A stretch of 64,000 bases of DNA, taken from NCBI GenBank assembly GCA_024760905.1, contig CM045729.1:8107163-8171162 (forward strand), given 5' to 3'. The position numbers were made by a program, and so were the translations under genes. This DNA comes from Plotosus lineatus (Eukaryota > Chordata > Actinopteri > Siluriformes > Plotosidae). A model generated the notes under the pieces. The model was not told where the DNA came from. It searched no databases and saw only the letters and a program-made list of their open reading frames with translations. Of the stretch, positions 23,261 to 33,287 are shown one piece after another (positions within the stretch are counted from its first letter, which is position 1; every line of letters begins with the position of its first letter).

Positions 23261-23763
23261 TGAAACCACACTGTTGGGTTCTAAATCAACACAGACATCA
23301 TAAAAACACGCACACACTCATTAGGAAGGAGACACAGAGAGTCAAGTTCATTCTCATATATGAGGAGAGCAGTCAGATTGACAGCCCATTACAAGTCTCC
23401 TAGCTGCTCTGGCTTGAAACCTGACTGAGAACCTCTTTTATTCCATCAGGGTGATTTCTAGTTACACATGTCATATTGATTCCTAAAGGGGAGGGGTGTA
23501 TGTGAATCAGCATCATGACCTTCATCATTGTTCTATGCTTATCTATTTTGTCTAGTTTAGAATGTTCATTTCAGCTCTCTATCCAGCTGCAGTTAGGGAG
23601 TCGTCCTGGTGTTGTGTGAAAACTTCAAGGTTGTTTCCACTTGGCTGCCTCCCATGGAGATAGAGATGTTTCTGCAAAATACCTCAACAAGCAGTTTCCA
23701 ACATTTATACTTAGCGAGTAACAAACAGGTTCGAGCTGTGGTAATTCATACAATTATTCCAAC
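23261..23763. mobile_element. About 503-bp insertion, possible solo LTR
   Basis: Present in copy B and absent from copy A (6640-6645). It starts TGAAACCACACTG and ends ...TATTCCAAC/A, with acgc on both sides (23257-23260 and 23764-23767), consistent with a 4-bp target duplication. The right terminus does not cleanly end in CA once the duplication is removed. No coding and no tRNA-like box. A solo LTR is the best guess. Confidence 0.4.
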
Positions 23764-23912
23764 ACGCTCAGGTATTGTGAACTGCAATTCTTTGCACTGC
23801 TGGGAAAAAATCGATGATGTGTTTTGGTGTGTTTGTTTTTACCTCTGAATTTCTGATTTACTGTCTCAGATTTTTTTTCCTTGCAGGACGTAGGAAAAGG
23901 TGTAAGCAAGCG

Positions 23913-25043
23913 ATGGTTGTTCTACTCACCCCAATCATCCTGTTTTTGCTAATAACACTGCCAGAAGGCATACCAAACAACATATTCGAATACAAAACTG
24001 GCAAATTAGATTTACAACCTGAACCTCAGACATTACCTAAATGGAGGTGGAACTCATCACACCAATGTGAGCGTGATACATCTGCATCCGAAATCAAAGA
24101 GTTTTCCTCTTTACCTGAGCACATCAAAGATTTCCTGTTTTACAAACACTGTCGTCATTTCCCGATGCTGCTCAATGTTCCTGATAAGTGCGGTGGCCCA
24201 AAAAACTCTGATAATGTTTTTCTGCTGCTGGTGATCAAAACTTCACCGTCCAACTACGACCGGCGGGAGGTTCTGCGGAAAACCTGGGCATATGAGAGAC
24301 TTCAGAGTGGCAAGTGGATTCGCACCGTGTTCCTAGCTGGAACCAGTGGACACGGTTTTGAGAAGAAAAGACTAAATAGCCTCCTGGAGCTGGAGAACTC
24401 TGAGAACCGGGATATTCTTCAGTGGGACTTTACAGATACCTTTTTCAACCTCACACTGAAACAGGTCTTATTCATGGAGTGGATGGAGAGGTTTTGCCCC
24501 AATGTGCACTTTGTCCTGAATGGAGATGATGACATTTTCGCCAACACAGACAATATGGTGCGGTATCTCTTAGGGTTAGAGGATAACGATGGCAGTAAAC
24601 ACCTATTTACGGGCAAACTGATACGACATTTTGGGCCAATCAGGAATCCCCGCAGTAAATATTATATTCCAGTTCAAATTCAAAAATCGAACAGGTACCC
24701 TCCATATTGTGGTGGAGGCGGCTTCCTGATGTCACGTTTCACTTACAGAACTATCTACAACATGTCTCATTCCATCAGTCTGCACCCCATCGATGATGTT
24801 TACATGGGAATGTGTCTAGAAAAGGCTGGATTAAAACCTACCTCTCATATTGCAGTGATGACAGGAGGCCTTCGTGTTCCTTCAGTAAAACTGGACAGAT
24901 ACGACCCATGCTACTACCGTGAGGTTCTCCTGGTCCACAGGTTCCTCCCACACCAGATTCGTATTATGTGGCATGAAATCCATCAGAAAGATTTGGTTTG
25001 TCATGAGATTCCGTCTATTGTTCTGAGTGAGGGGAGACTGTGA
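23913..25043 (+). CDS. b3gnt3-like: beta-1,3-N-acetylglucosaminyltransferase-like (B3GNT3-like), copy B
   Basis: A 376-residue type II Golgi glycosyltransferase of family GT31, encoded in one exon as usual for this family. The start chosen is the ATG at 23913, just after the splice acceptor ttgcag (23881-23886); an upstream in-frame ATG at 23814 lies in the presumed intron. Residues 3-17 form the hydrophobic signal anchor after a minimal cytosolic end. Then come the stem (WRWNSSHQC), RREVLRKTW (117-125), the DDD metal-binding site (205-207, in VLNGDDDIFANTDN), CGGGGF (266-271) and DDVYMG (294-299), the last three typical of active enzymes. N-glycosylation sequons are at N47, N179 and N283. 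Family members add GlcNAc in beta-1,3 linkage to galactose in the Golgi lumen. Length and motifs look complete. The exact paralogue (B3GNT3 versus B3GNT2, 4 or 7) is inferred. Confidence 0.9.
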   Translation: MVVLLTPIILFLLITLPEGIPNNIFEYKTGKLDLQPEPQTLPKWRWNSSHQCERDTSASEIKEFSSLPEHIKDFLFYKHCRHFPMLLNVPDKCGGPKNSDNVFLLLVIKTSPSNYDRREVLRKTWAYERLQSGKWIRTVFLAGTSGHGFEKKRLNSLLELENSENRDILQWDFTDTFFNLTLKQVLFMEWMERFCPNVHFVLNGDDDIFANTDNMVRYLLGLEDNDGSKHLFTGKLIRHFGPIRNPRSKYYIPVQIQKSNRYPPYCGGGGFLMSRFTYRTIYNMSHSISLHPIDDVYMGMCLEKAGLKPTSHIAVMTGGLRVPSVKLDRYDPCYYREVLLVHRFLPHQIRIMWHEIHQKDLVCHEIPSIVLSEGRL

Positions 25044-25149
25044 GAAGAGAGAAATAGATCTCTTTCAGCTCAGTTTACTTTCTGAGATACAACACAATAA
25101 GAAAAGGGCAGTGGTTCTATTGAGGGCGACACAAAGGTATAGGGCATAG

Positions 25150-25440
25150 AACATCCTCTTTCACAGCAAGAAGGTCCTGAGTTTGATTCCCAGGCTTGGT
25201 GAATAAGTTTATGTGTGGTGTTTGTATGTTCTCCCCATGCTTGTGTGGGTTTACTATGAGTACTCTAGTTTCCTCCCACAGTTCAAAGACAAACCCATTA
25301 GGTGAATAGCATGTTCCATTTTTTTCCCAAGGTGTGAGTGAGAGTGTGAATGCTTTTGTGTGTGTTGGCCCTGCGATAGACAGTTGTTCAGGGTGCACCC
25401 CACCTTCACCCACAGCTGGCTGGGATAGGCTCCATCCTCA
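25150..25440 (+). repeat. Teleost dispersed SINE-like repeat, counterpart of 7940-8240
   Basis: Same phrases as the copy A element (cacagcaagaaggtcctgag, ctccccatgcttgtgtggg, ctgggataggctccatcc). Shared position shows it predates the duplication. Confidence 0.7.
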
Positions 25441-25865
25441 CTTTGACCACAGTACGATTATGCAGTTCCAGTCACTGCCATACATACTGTATGCATTCAC
25501 GGCTTTTGCTATGAAGCACCTAATTAATATATGATTTTAGTTAAATCAATAAACATCTGGAATATGGGTAATGTGTTGAATTGCGTATAAAAATTCAATG
25601 TAATTACACTGCTTCTTTGTAGAAAGAAAAACCCTTGCGATGGTTGTTTTCATTGTTTTCTTGTTCGTTCATGATTTGAAATTAAACTTACAGTAAAACT
25701 TAGGTCAGCCTGACATCTAGTGGACAATTTCCATATCTAGCCAATTAAAAGGGCACAATTTTTCATACTTATTTTATTGGTTTAAATGGTTTCCTTAGAT
25801 TTCTAAATGGAACTTGTACAAGGCATTTGAAAAAACTAAATACATAAACAAATAGAATGAAAAAT

Positions 25866-25884
25866 TGTGTGTGTGTGTGTGTGT

Positions 25885-25921
<37 letters not shown>
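25866..25921. repeat. (GT)n microsatellite
   Basis: A GT run with one ggg interruption, at the same place as the TG run of copy A. Confidence 0.96.
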
Positions 25922-25924
<3 letters not shown>

Positions 25925-25960
25925 AATAAGACATATTTTGTAACAACATGGTGAGAAAGC

Positions 25961-26314
25961 ACAGGGCAGTGGTGGGCTAGTGGTATAGGGCGCTGGATCG
26001 CTGATCCAAAGGTTGGGGGTTCGAGTCCCACGCTCCACAAGGTTGTCACTGCCCCCCCCAGTGCTGGGTTATCAAAGGCGGGCCATGTCTCTCACTGTCT
26101 ATGGTGTGAAGCATGTAAAAGAATCATTGCTGACTTTCGTAAAGAGTAGCTGCAAAGTCGTCAGTGTGTTTCTGTCCCTTGCTAAAAAGGGTAGTGACAG
26201 GAAGGGCATCCGACGTAAAAAAAAAACCCTCTGCCAAATCAAATGTGCGAATCAAATGATTTGCTGTGGCGACTCCCGAGTAAAGGGAAAAAGCCGAAAG
26301 GAAGACAGACAGAC
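25961..26314 (+). mobile_element. tRNA-derived SINE, complete, LINE I-type tail
   Basis: The best reference copy. The A-box-like tgggctagtgg is at 25973-25983 and the B box ggttcgagtcc at 26018-26028, the internal RNA polymerase III promoter. The shared middle follows (catgtaaaagaatcattgc). Then 26194-26254 resembles the LINE I 5' region (13413-13468) and 26255-26305 resembles the LINE I 3' end (16427-16470). The tail is gacagacag. A 10-bp duplication, gtgagaaagc, flanks it (25951-25960, 26315-26324), and copies A and B have the empty site. Confidence 0.95.
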
Positions 26315-26828
26315 GTGAGAAAGCTCAGTAAAATAGTCTTGAAGTTCAACACCAGTTATTCATCACAAGTCTCTGGTGTGATTCTTATCATAAATATCTA
26401 TCATTAAATATCATTTAAAAGTTTAAAATTATAATAGCTATGGAAACTGGTGCATAAGCATCGGCCTGATGAGAGGCTTGACTCAGGTGTAAAAGCTCAA
26501 CACTTACATTACCATAAACATTAAATTACAAGCGGTTTGAATAAAGTTACTACAAAACTCACATTCTGTAAATCCTCAGTGAAGATTCAGAAAAAGGGTC
26601 AACATCAGGTTTAAATGATGGAACAGTCGTTAACGTGTTCCTTGTTTTTTTAGGTGTTTGGTTTAAACTGGGTTACTGGGACATGACCAGTGAGTTACTG
26701 ATATAAACTGGTTCCAGATTTCCTCTTTCTTGTTTTTAATATTTGATATTTTCGTGGAAAATGTTCTAATAAACTGTAGAAAGTCTGTTTTAATAAAAAT
26801 CTCAATAATCAAACCCTGGAAATAATTT

Positions 26829-26866
<38 letters not shown>

Positions 26867-27310
26867 ACAAGGGAAATTATTGTGTTTATTGTGTATTTAT
26901 TTTGTGAGCACACACACACACACACACACATTCGGTGCCTGGAGAGCAGTTGGATTTTAGGTGTCTTGCTGAAGGACACTTTAGCCATGATGGTGGAGGA
27001 AGGGAAAGTGCAGCTCACTCCTCCACCACCACTGCTTCTCTATCCATGAGACTATGGCTGCCCTAAATGATAAAGGGCAACTTACACAAGGGCACTAACA
27101 CAAGGGTACTATCATAAGAGTACTAACACAATGGTATCTATCACAAGGGCAAAAATACAAGGACACTATCTCAAGGCGCTATCATAAAGGTGCTTCATTT
27201 AATGTTACATGTTCATTGGGTTTAATTCTTATTTCTTTTAAACTAATTACACGAAACTCCTGATCGGTAACAACTTCATGAACAATCAGCGCTTTAGATG
27301 GAAGAGATCT
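26829..27310. other. Non-coding stretch with T-run, (AC)n and short degenerate tandem repeats
   Basis: A long T-run (26829-26862), AC repeats (26910-26932), then at 27075-27195 loosely repeated phrases of the type cacaagggcactaacacaagggtact, about 12-20 bp per unit. No coding potential seen. Confidence 0.7.
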
Positions 27311-27316
27311 ACCATT

Positions 27317-27666
27317 GGGGCAGTGGTGGGCTAGTGGTATAGGGCACTGGGTTGCTGATCCAAAAGGTTAGGGGTTCGAGTCCCACTCTCCACAAGGTTG
27401 TCCCTGCCCCCCCCCCCCCCCCAGTGCAGCTAACTGGGTGATCAAAGGTCGGCCATGTCTCTCACTGTCTATGGTGTGAGGCATCTAAAAGAACCATTGC
27501 TGACTTTTGTAAAGAGTAGGCTGCAAAGTCGTCAGCGTGTTTCCGCCCTGCGATGGCCTGGCGAGCCGTCCAGGGTGTACTCCGCCCTTGCCCGGAGTTG
27601 GCTGGGATGGGCACCAGCCTCCCCGCGACCCTAATTAGGATGAAGCGGTTACAGAAAATGAACTGA
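27317..27666 (+). mobile_element. tRNA-derived SINE, complete, type 2 tail
   Basis: The head gggcagtggtgggctagtgg and B box ggttcgagtcc are the same as in the 25961 copy. A C-run (27407-27422) follows. The 3' part differs: gcctggcgagccgtccaggg, then ggctgggatgggcaccagcc and cctaattaggatgaagcggt. Likely target duplication: agatctaccatt on the left, agatctcccatt on the right. Confidence 0.92.
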
Positions 27667-27729
27667 AGATCTCCCATTTAATAACCCCATCTTTAGGTCA
27701 AAGGTGCATGCTGTAGAATCAGTATGTTT

Positions 27730-28144
27730 CTATTGCATTGAACTTGACCTTGCGTGATGACCCTGTGCGGTTATCAGACGCTTGGATTAGTCTGTTTGTC
27801 TGCTCTCTGGCCATGGCTCTGAATAGTTCCTGACTGACTAGTCCTGTTGTTCGACTCTGTGCTACTGTACTTCTGGATAGAGTCACGTTGAAATCCTGTA
27901 TTTTTTCCAGGCACATTATTTTTGTGACTTTGAAGAGGTACTGCTTTAGGAAATCACTACCTGTAAACAGTTTGCCGTGCTGGGAAATAAGTTTAGCGAC
28001 TTCATAGCTTGCTGTTGTGGCATTTTCTTGTAATTTGTTAGCACTAAAAAAAACTTGTTGCTTGAGCTTACAGACTTGTTGCCATTTGCTTGACTTTTCT
28101 TTTGTTTTTTCAGCACTGGGCAGAATCCCTCCTGGACAGCTCAT
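27730..28144 (-). pseudogene. hAT transposase fragment (GTF2IRD2/ZBED-like)
   Basis: The minus-strand frame (start at 28144) reads NATTASYEVAKLISQHGKLF, GSDFLKQYLFKVTKIMCLEK and NVTLSRSTVAQSR. This matches the segment before the catalytic region in hAT-derived proteins of the GTF2IRD2/ZBED group: a helix pair, then the conserved K-E-C-L-like step and L-S-R-x-T-V. No catalytic core or BED finger is present. The right end merges into a SINE fragment at about 28109. Domesticated use is not supported: the fragment has no start, splice or downstream continuation. Confidence 0.65.
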
Positions 28145-28293
28145 TGGCCATCACAGGGCAGAAACACGCTGATGGCTATGCAGCCTAGTCTTGACGAAAG
28201 TCAGCAATGGTTCTTTTACATGCCTTTCACCATAGACAGTGAGAGAAGAGACATGGTCAGCCTTTGATAACCCAGTTAGCTGCACTAGGGGTT
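28109..28293 (-). mobile_element. SINE fragment, type 2 tail
   Basis: Minus-strand SINE middle (ggttcttttacatgcc at 28209 reversed) and the start of the type 2 tail (ctggacagctcattggcc). The head and the tail end are missing. Confidence 0.75.
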
Positions 28294-28294
28294 A

Positions 28295-28440
28295 ATCCCT
28301 CAAACTAGCAGTTATCAAAACTGATTAAAAAAACTGATTTTGAATCATTTCAGCTGTTGAACTATAGGCCAATATCAAGCCTTCCTAATATCTATAAAAT
28401 CTTGGGAAAAGCTCAGCAGTTAGGTTCATATCATTATAGA
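28295..28440 (+). pseudogene. L2/Rex1-like reverse transcriptase scrap
   Basis: The plus strand at about 28357-28420 reads LNYRPISSLPNIYKILGK, the RT motif seen in L2/Rex1/CR1-type elements. Nothing more of the element is recognisable on either side. Confidence 0.5.
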
Positions 28441-29390
28441 AATAATATTCAATGACCAATAATGTTTACAGAATTTATATAGATAAGACCGTGGGGAAAG
28501 TCCCAATGACTACTGAGAAAGTTTGGATCACAGCTCGGAAATACAGCAAGCAATCGTGTTAGGGCCAGAAACCTAAAGCACTGCAACACATTTTCTACAA
28601 GTTCACAAAGCAGAGAATACCCCTTTGCAGGCCAAGAAGGGGGGATGGATGAACTGCAACACCGGATTCGGACCATTTAACGGATTCAAGACCCGGCAAT
28701 GCACTTAGGACTAGGAGTTTGACGCAAGCTTTAACTGAAGGTACGAAGGAAACAAGACGCAGATGTGGCAGTTGCGAAGGTCTCTTCAAAAATGAGAAAG
28801 GACTGAAGCTTCACCAAGACAAGACAAAGTGTAAGGAGAAGTTACAACAGCACAAAGCTGCTCAGAGAACAACAGTAGCTAATGAGTTGCAGGAAGATCA
28901 GAGCCAGGACGCCAACCACAGTGCTCAGAGCCTCCAAGTTGGAACGGATCCATGCATAGTGACGCCTGTAATTAGAACAGTGGAGAGAGAAGCAATTCAG
29001 GAGAAGAAAGCAAAACATCAGCTACCCTCAGTGACAGACAAGAGATGGGGAGTTCTGGACAGGAACTTGGATGGCATTCTTGAAGGCTGTTTGAGGGGAG
29101 ATGCATACATAAGAGTAGCGACCATGAGTAGAATTGTCTACGAAGAATGCAAATTTATGTTTGGCATCAAGACCATTAGAGAAAGACCTATACAGGAAGG
29201 TCCAATTAGAAGACAGAGAGAGGGAGCCAACGTCCTACAAGAACTTCATAATCTCAAGAAAGTATGGAAAAAAGCTCCAGAGTCTTAGAAGGAAGGTCTT
29301 CAACAACTTCACGACACACTGCACATAGTGGCTAAACCTCAGGAATGCTGAAAGGCTGCAGAAAAAGCAGAATGAGAAGAAAAAGCATGG

Positions 29391-29570
29391 TGTGAAGCAT
29401 GTAAAAGAACCATTGCTGACTTTCGACAAGAGTAGGTTGCAAAGCCGTCAGCGTGTTTACGCCCTGTGATTGTCTGGTGAGCTGTCCAGGGTGTACTCTG
29501 CCCTCACCCGGAGTCAGCTGGGATGGGCACCAGCCTCCCTGCAACCCTAATTAGGATTAAGTGGTGACAT
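29391..29570 (+). mobile_element. SINE fragment, type 2 tail, inside the decayed LINE
   Basis: Starts at tggtgtgaagcatgtaaaag (no head) and ends at cctaattaggattaagtggt. It splits the N-terminal RT region of the restriction-endonuclease LINE. Confidence 0.82.
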
Positions 29571-30169
29571 CAGATCTGCTGGGAAAACCTAAGACTGGCA
29601 AACTGGACTGCACACAAGCAAAAGTGGAAGAAAGTGTAAAGCAGGCCCACAGTGACCCAAGCCGCAATACGCCACTTGGAGAACCTCCATACAGGATGCC
29701 AGAACCAGAACCGGGGAAGTCCTTTCGATCTCTCTGAACTACGTTTTGAAAAAATGAAGAAGGTTGTTGGCACCAGGGCCATCGGGAATTACCTACAAAT
29801 ATACAAGAATTGTCCGAAGCTGCTTAACCACCTATGCGAGCTATTAAGAACAGTTTGGAAGAAAAAGCAGTTACCATTTTCATGGATATGAGCAGAAGGC
29901 TATTTCATAGCAAAGGAACTAAACTCCGGAGGCCTAGACCAGTTCCGTGAGATCTCACTGCTGGACATTGACTGAAAGATTTTCTGGTCAGTGATCGCAA
30001 AGAGACTCACCACCTTTCTTTTACTCACTAAGACAAGTTGAACACAAGAACATAAGTGTACAGAAAGGAGGTGTTTCAGGTCATTCAGGACATCTAGAGC
30101 ACACTGCCGCAATAAGCCAACTGATCAAGGAATTGTGGAATGTTGGAAAAAGAGCTGTCAAAGCTGATG

Positions 30170-31650
30170 GTCAGTAATACAGTAGTGGAATAAGGGGAGC
30201 ACTCAAGTAGGGAAAACATGCAGAATAATGGCACAGGCCACAGGTTAACCTTGATGCGCAGCTGCCAGATAAGGAGAGGGCCTAAAGTGAGAAAAACATG
30301 TAAAGTGATGACACTTGAATATGACCTCATACTCATACTTGCTATTTTAGAATGTGATTGTGCGGCTACTAGTGCACCAAGGAGAAATAACCACGCCAGA
30401 CCAAAAAATGTAAAAGACAAAGGAGAACCTTTATTATTCAAATTGGGAAACGTTACAAATTACTGCATTTATCCAGAGGGATGATGGGTGTCACGTCAGT
30501 CGAAGAAGAGGCCTCAAACTCAGGGGGTGAGGTCGGCGTATAGTCAAAGGGTGAGTCAGGCCAGCCTGGAGGCAGGGGAGAAGGCATGGGAGAAGTATAG
30601 TGAGGACTATAGTCAGAGTATTCCGAATAGTCAGGAGACCGCAGGGGAATATAGGGAGAAGCAGAAGGATACAGGGAGTTATGAGGACGCTGGTTTGGTG
30701 AAGAGAGGGTCAGGGACTTGTCAGTCTGGGTAGATTAATCACAAGTCTTTGGGAGAGACTGGATACCCTGTTCATGGGTTACAGGGCGCAAGGGTTGGAA
30801 CTGGGTGGCCGCCAGGAAGTGTTGAAAGTCCAGAAGGTCAGCAGAGAGGATGGATGGGTGAGGAGGAATGCGGCGCCGAGTGATGCGTCCTCTCCTCATA
30901 TACACGAGATGATAGGCTTGAAATAAATGATAAGTGCCTATATATGGCAGGATGTGCTTACTGTAGTGAAAGTGAAAATATTATAACATTATAAAATAAA
31001 ACAGTAAGGTACTTAAACATGATGTTTAGTTTGAGACGTAATCTGTGCAACCAGAGTGTAGTGTGTGAAGGTCAAGCGAACTCCAGCAAATAAATTAATC
31101 CAGGAATAAGGTGCTGGAGATCAAGCACCTAGTTTATAAAAACTCCGCCCAAACTTAGCCGAAAAAAAAAGGTGAAAAAATGTAGAGATAAAATGATGTC
31201 ACGTAGGGGCGGATGACATCATATTAAGAGAAAATGAGAAAATACTGTAAGGGGAAATTAGCAAACAGTACGCAAATTAAGAAGGGGAAAATTGGTCTGA
31301 GCTGGAAGAGCTGACTCAGCACAAAAAGGATAAATAAACAGGGGATTTCAGAAGCGATAGCAGTTGCAGCTTGGAGGGAGATAGGGGGCAGCTAGCAGAG
31401 CTGTCTGATAGTTAGCCACTGACCGTGCATGGGACTTCTAGTATAGCTGTAATTGTCGACCTTCTTCAAACCTGTCTGTGTGATATTTCGAATACAGGAT
31501 TGTATCTGCTTCTTCTCATCTGGTTGTGGTAAGCTTCTTTATTTTATTAAGGGTTAGAGCTAATTGGAAATGTACTAAGAGTAATACAAGGGCAACTAGG
31601 GAATCTTCTTTCCACCGGCATATGTCCAACTTGGGCAGGTGGGCCTGAGT
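30170..31650. other. Unassigned 1.5-kb stretch within the decayed LINE
   Basis: Lies between two colinear blocks of the restriction-endonuclease LINE, so it is probably an insertion replacing or interrupting RT sequence. No frame with a recognisable product. 31140-31560 has features that could belong to an LTR (ggataaataaacaggg, a TA-rich promoter-like phrase, and a run of TCTT near 31505), but I found no partner LTR or terminal repeats. Confidence 0.35.
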
Positions 31651-32889
31651 TTTTTTCCGCTAGAAGCAAGAAAAGAGAAGAAGAACCTATCAGTTGTTTG
31701 GCGAGATATCATAAAGGCTTACCCCAGTGTCCCTCATCTGCTGATTTAAGAAGCACTGCAGCAATACCACATTCCACCAGCAGTCACAAAGAGTGATGGA
31801 CTACCTCTGCGATATCAAGATGAGATTTGCAATGAACAGCTTCACCACCAGATGGCAGTGACTGGAGGAAGGCATCATGGCAGAGTGTACAGTGTCAGTA
31901 GTGTTGTTTGTAGCTGCCATGAACATGATACTTAAAGCATGAGAAAGCCAGTGGAAGGGTCCTACCACAGCGGATTGTATTAAGCATCCGCTTCATGGCC
32001 CTGCTTGGCCTTCATGGACGATGCTACAGTGATGATGCACTCAGTACCAGTAACTAGATGGACTCTCACTGCTCTGGAGAGGATGGCAAATTGGGCTCGG
32101 ATGCAGATGAAAACAACCAATTCAAAAAGCCTCACTATCTTGAAAGGGAAGCTATGCAAGCACACCTTTTTGTTATTCAGGGGTAGAAGATCCCTACCAT
32201 CCAAGATGAAAGCATAATGTGCTTGGGGAAATGGTTTAACCAGTCTCTGGGAGACATCAATAACAGCAAAGATGAAACTACCGCACTGAAAAGCATAGGA
32301 TGGCTCCAGACAATTAATGCTCGCCACCTCCAGGGCCGATTCAAAGCTTGGTGTTACCAGTTTGGCAATCATCCCCAGATTTCAGTGACCTTTCCTCTTA
32401 TTCAACATTGCGTTTAGCACAATTGAAGCCATGGAAAAGCAATGCAGCAGATTCCTTTGTAAGTGGCTGGGCATGCTTTCAAGCTTCAGCACAGTAAACC
32501 TCTACAGCAAGTCGTCCAAGCACAGCCTGCCACTGGCGTCAGTAGTAGAGGAGCTTCAGGCTGCAAAAGTAAGAGCCATTTCCACCTTACACTTGTCTAA
32601 GGACAAACCAGTTCAGAAAGCAGGCGAATAGTCAAGACAGGAAGAAAATGGAACCCTCACTTAGCAATAGGAGAAGCAGAAGAAGACTGGCAACATAAAG
32701 AACTTGTTGGAACAGTTCGTAGAGGTAGACTGGGCCTAGGCAATTATGGAGAAACCAGGTGGAGCAAGGCAGACTGCAAGACCAAGTGGGACATTATCGT
32801 CCAGCAAGTCAAACAGGAGGCAGAACACACCAGATTTGTCAAGGCTGCAGGACTGGGAAGGCAAGGTAGCTGGACACGATAGGTGACTG

Positions 32890-32900
<11 letters not shown>

Positions 32901-32922
<22 letters not shown>
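32901..32922. repeat. (TA)n microsatellite
   Basis: A short pure TA run at the end of the third block of the decayed LINE. Confidence 0.9.
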
Positions 32923-32923
<1 letters not shown>

Positions 32924-33039
32924 TCAATCACGATGAATGGACGACGATCCCTGAAACTTGAATGACCCTCATACAGGGATTGACATGGCTGTGATCACAT
33001 TGATCTACCATATGGTTCACCAGACCACATATGGACTCA

Positions 33040-33245
33040 CTCACACCTACGGGCAATCTGGAACAGCCAATGAACCTACTGTGCATGTTTTTGGACTGTG
33101 GAGGAAACTGGAGTACCCAGAGAAAACCCGCGCGAGTACAGAGAGAACATACAAACTCCACACAGAAACGCCCAGGCCTGGAATCAAACCCAGGCCTTCT
33201 TGCTGTGAGGCGGATGTGCTAACCACTATGCCACCATGCCGCCCT
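33040..33245 (-). repeat. Teleost dispersed SINE-like repeat
   Basis: The minus strand reads the head (gcggcatggtggcatagtgg), ctcacagcaagaaggcctggg, gtatgttctctctgtactcg and agtttcctccacagtccaaa. The B-box-like phrase is gggtttgattcc. It is one of the better preserved examples of this family here. Confidence 0.75.
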
Positions 33246-33287
33246 AAGACTGCTCTACAATATCCACTCACCTGGAGAGATACTGTA

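Larger units (their letters stand above)
8965..25560. repeat. Tandem segmental duplication, copy B (intact b3gnt-like unit)
   Basis: Homologous to copy A in the same order and orientation. It is much longer because it took in a 932-bp MITE (9140-10071), a nest of gypsy and LINE DNA (about 12548-20400), a 5'-truncated LINE (20778-21855), a SINE (22676-22948) and a roughly 500-bp insert (23261-23763). Removing these leaves a unit close to copy A's length. 10072-11155 and 11320-12547 show no coding potential. Confidence 0.8.
25600..26830. repeat. Partial third copy (C) of the duplicated unit's left flank
   Basis: 25640-25860 matches 1260-1450 and 8965-9140. 26325-26830 matches the 1735-2400 and 10155-10810 region, but lacks about 240 bp around the aaatatctgataaaatataaac block. 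Homology ends at the T-run at 26829, so no third glycosyltransferase gene follows in this window. Confidence 0.85.

Noticed and set aside
23814..23912. A 33-residue N-terminal extension of the b3gnt-like protein from an upstream ATG
   Set aside because: A strong polypyrimidine tract and ttgcag acceptor lie at 23870-23886, so this is intron. Copy A has the same acceptor, and the ATG at 23913 directly gives the signal anchor.
26011..26030. tRNA genes at SINE heads (A and B boxes, also near 5670, 22890, 27370 and 47850)
   Set aside because: The heads lack a plausible folded tRNA with acceptor stem, continue into a SINE body and are flanked by target duplications. They are tRNA-derived promoters, not tRNA genes.
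25600..26830. A third b3gnt-like gene in unit C
   Set aside because: Homology to units A and B stops at 26829, well before the gene. No glycosyltransferase motifs occur in 26830-39000.
28719..29288. A host zinc-finger gene
   Set aside because: The single finger and basic region are followed colinearly by RT and restriction-like endonuclease pieces of a LINE. The frame ends without a host-like continuation.
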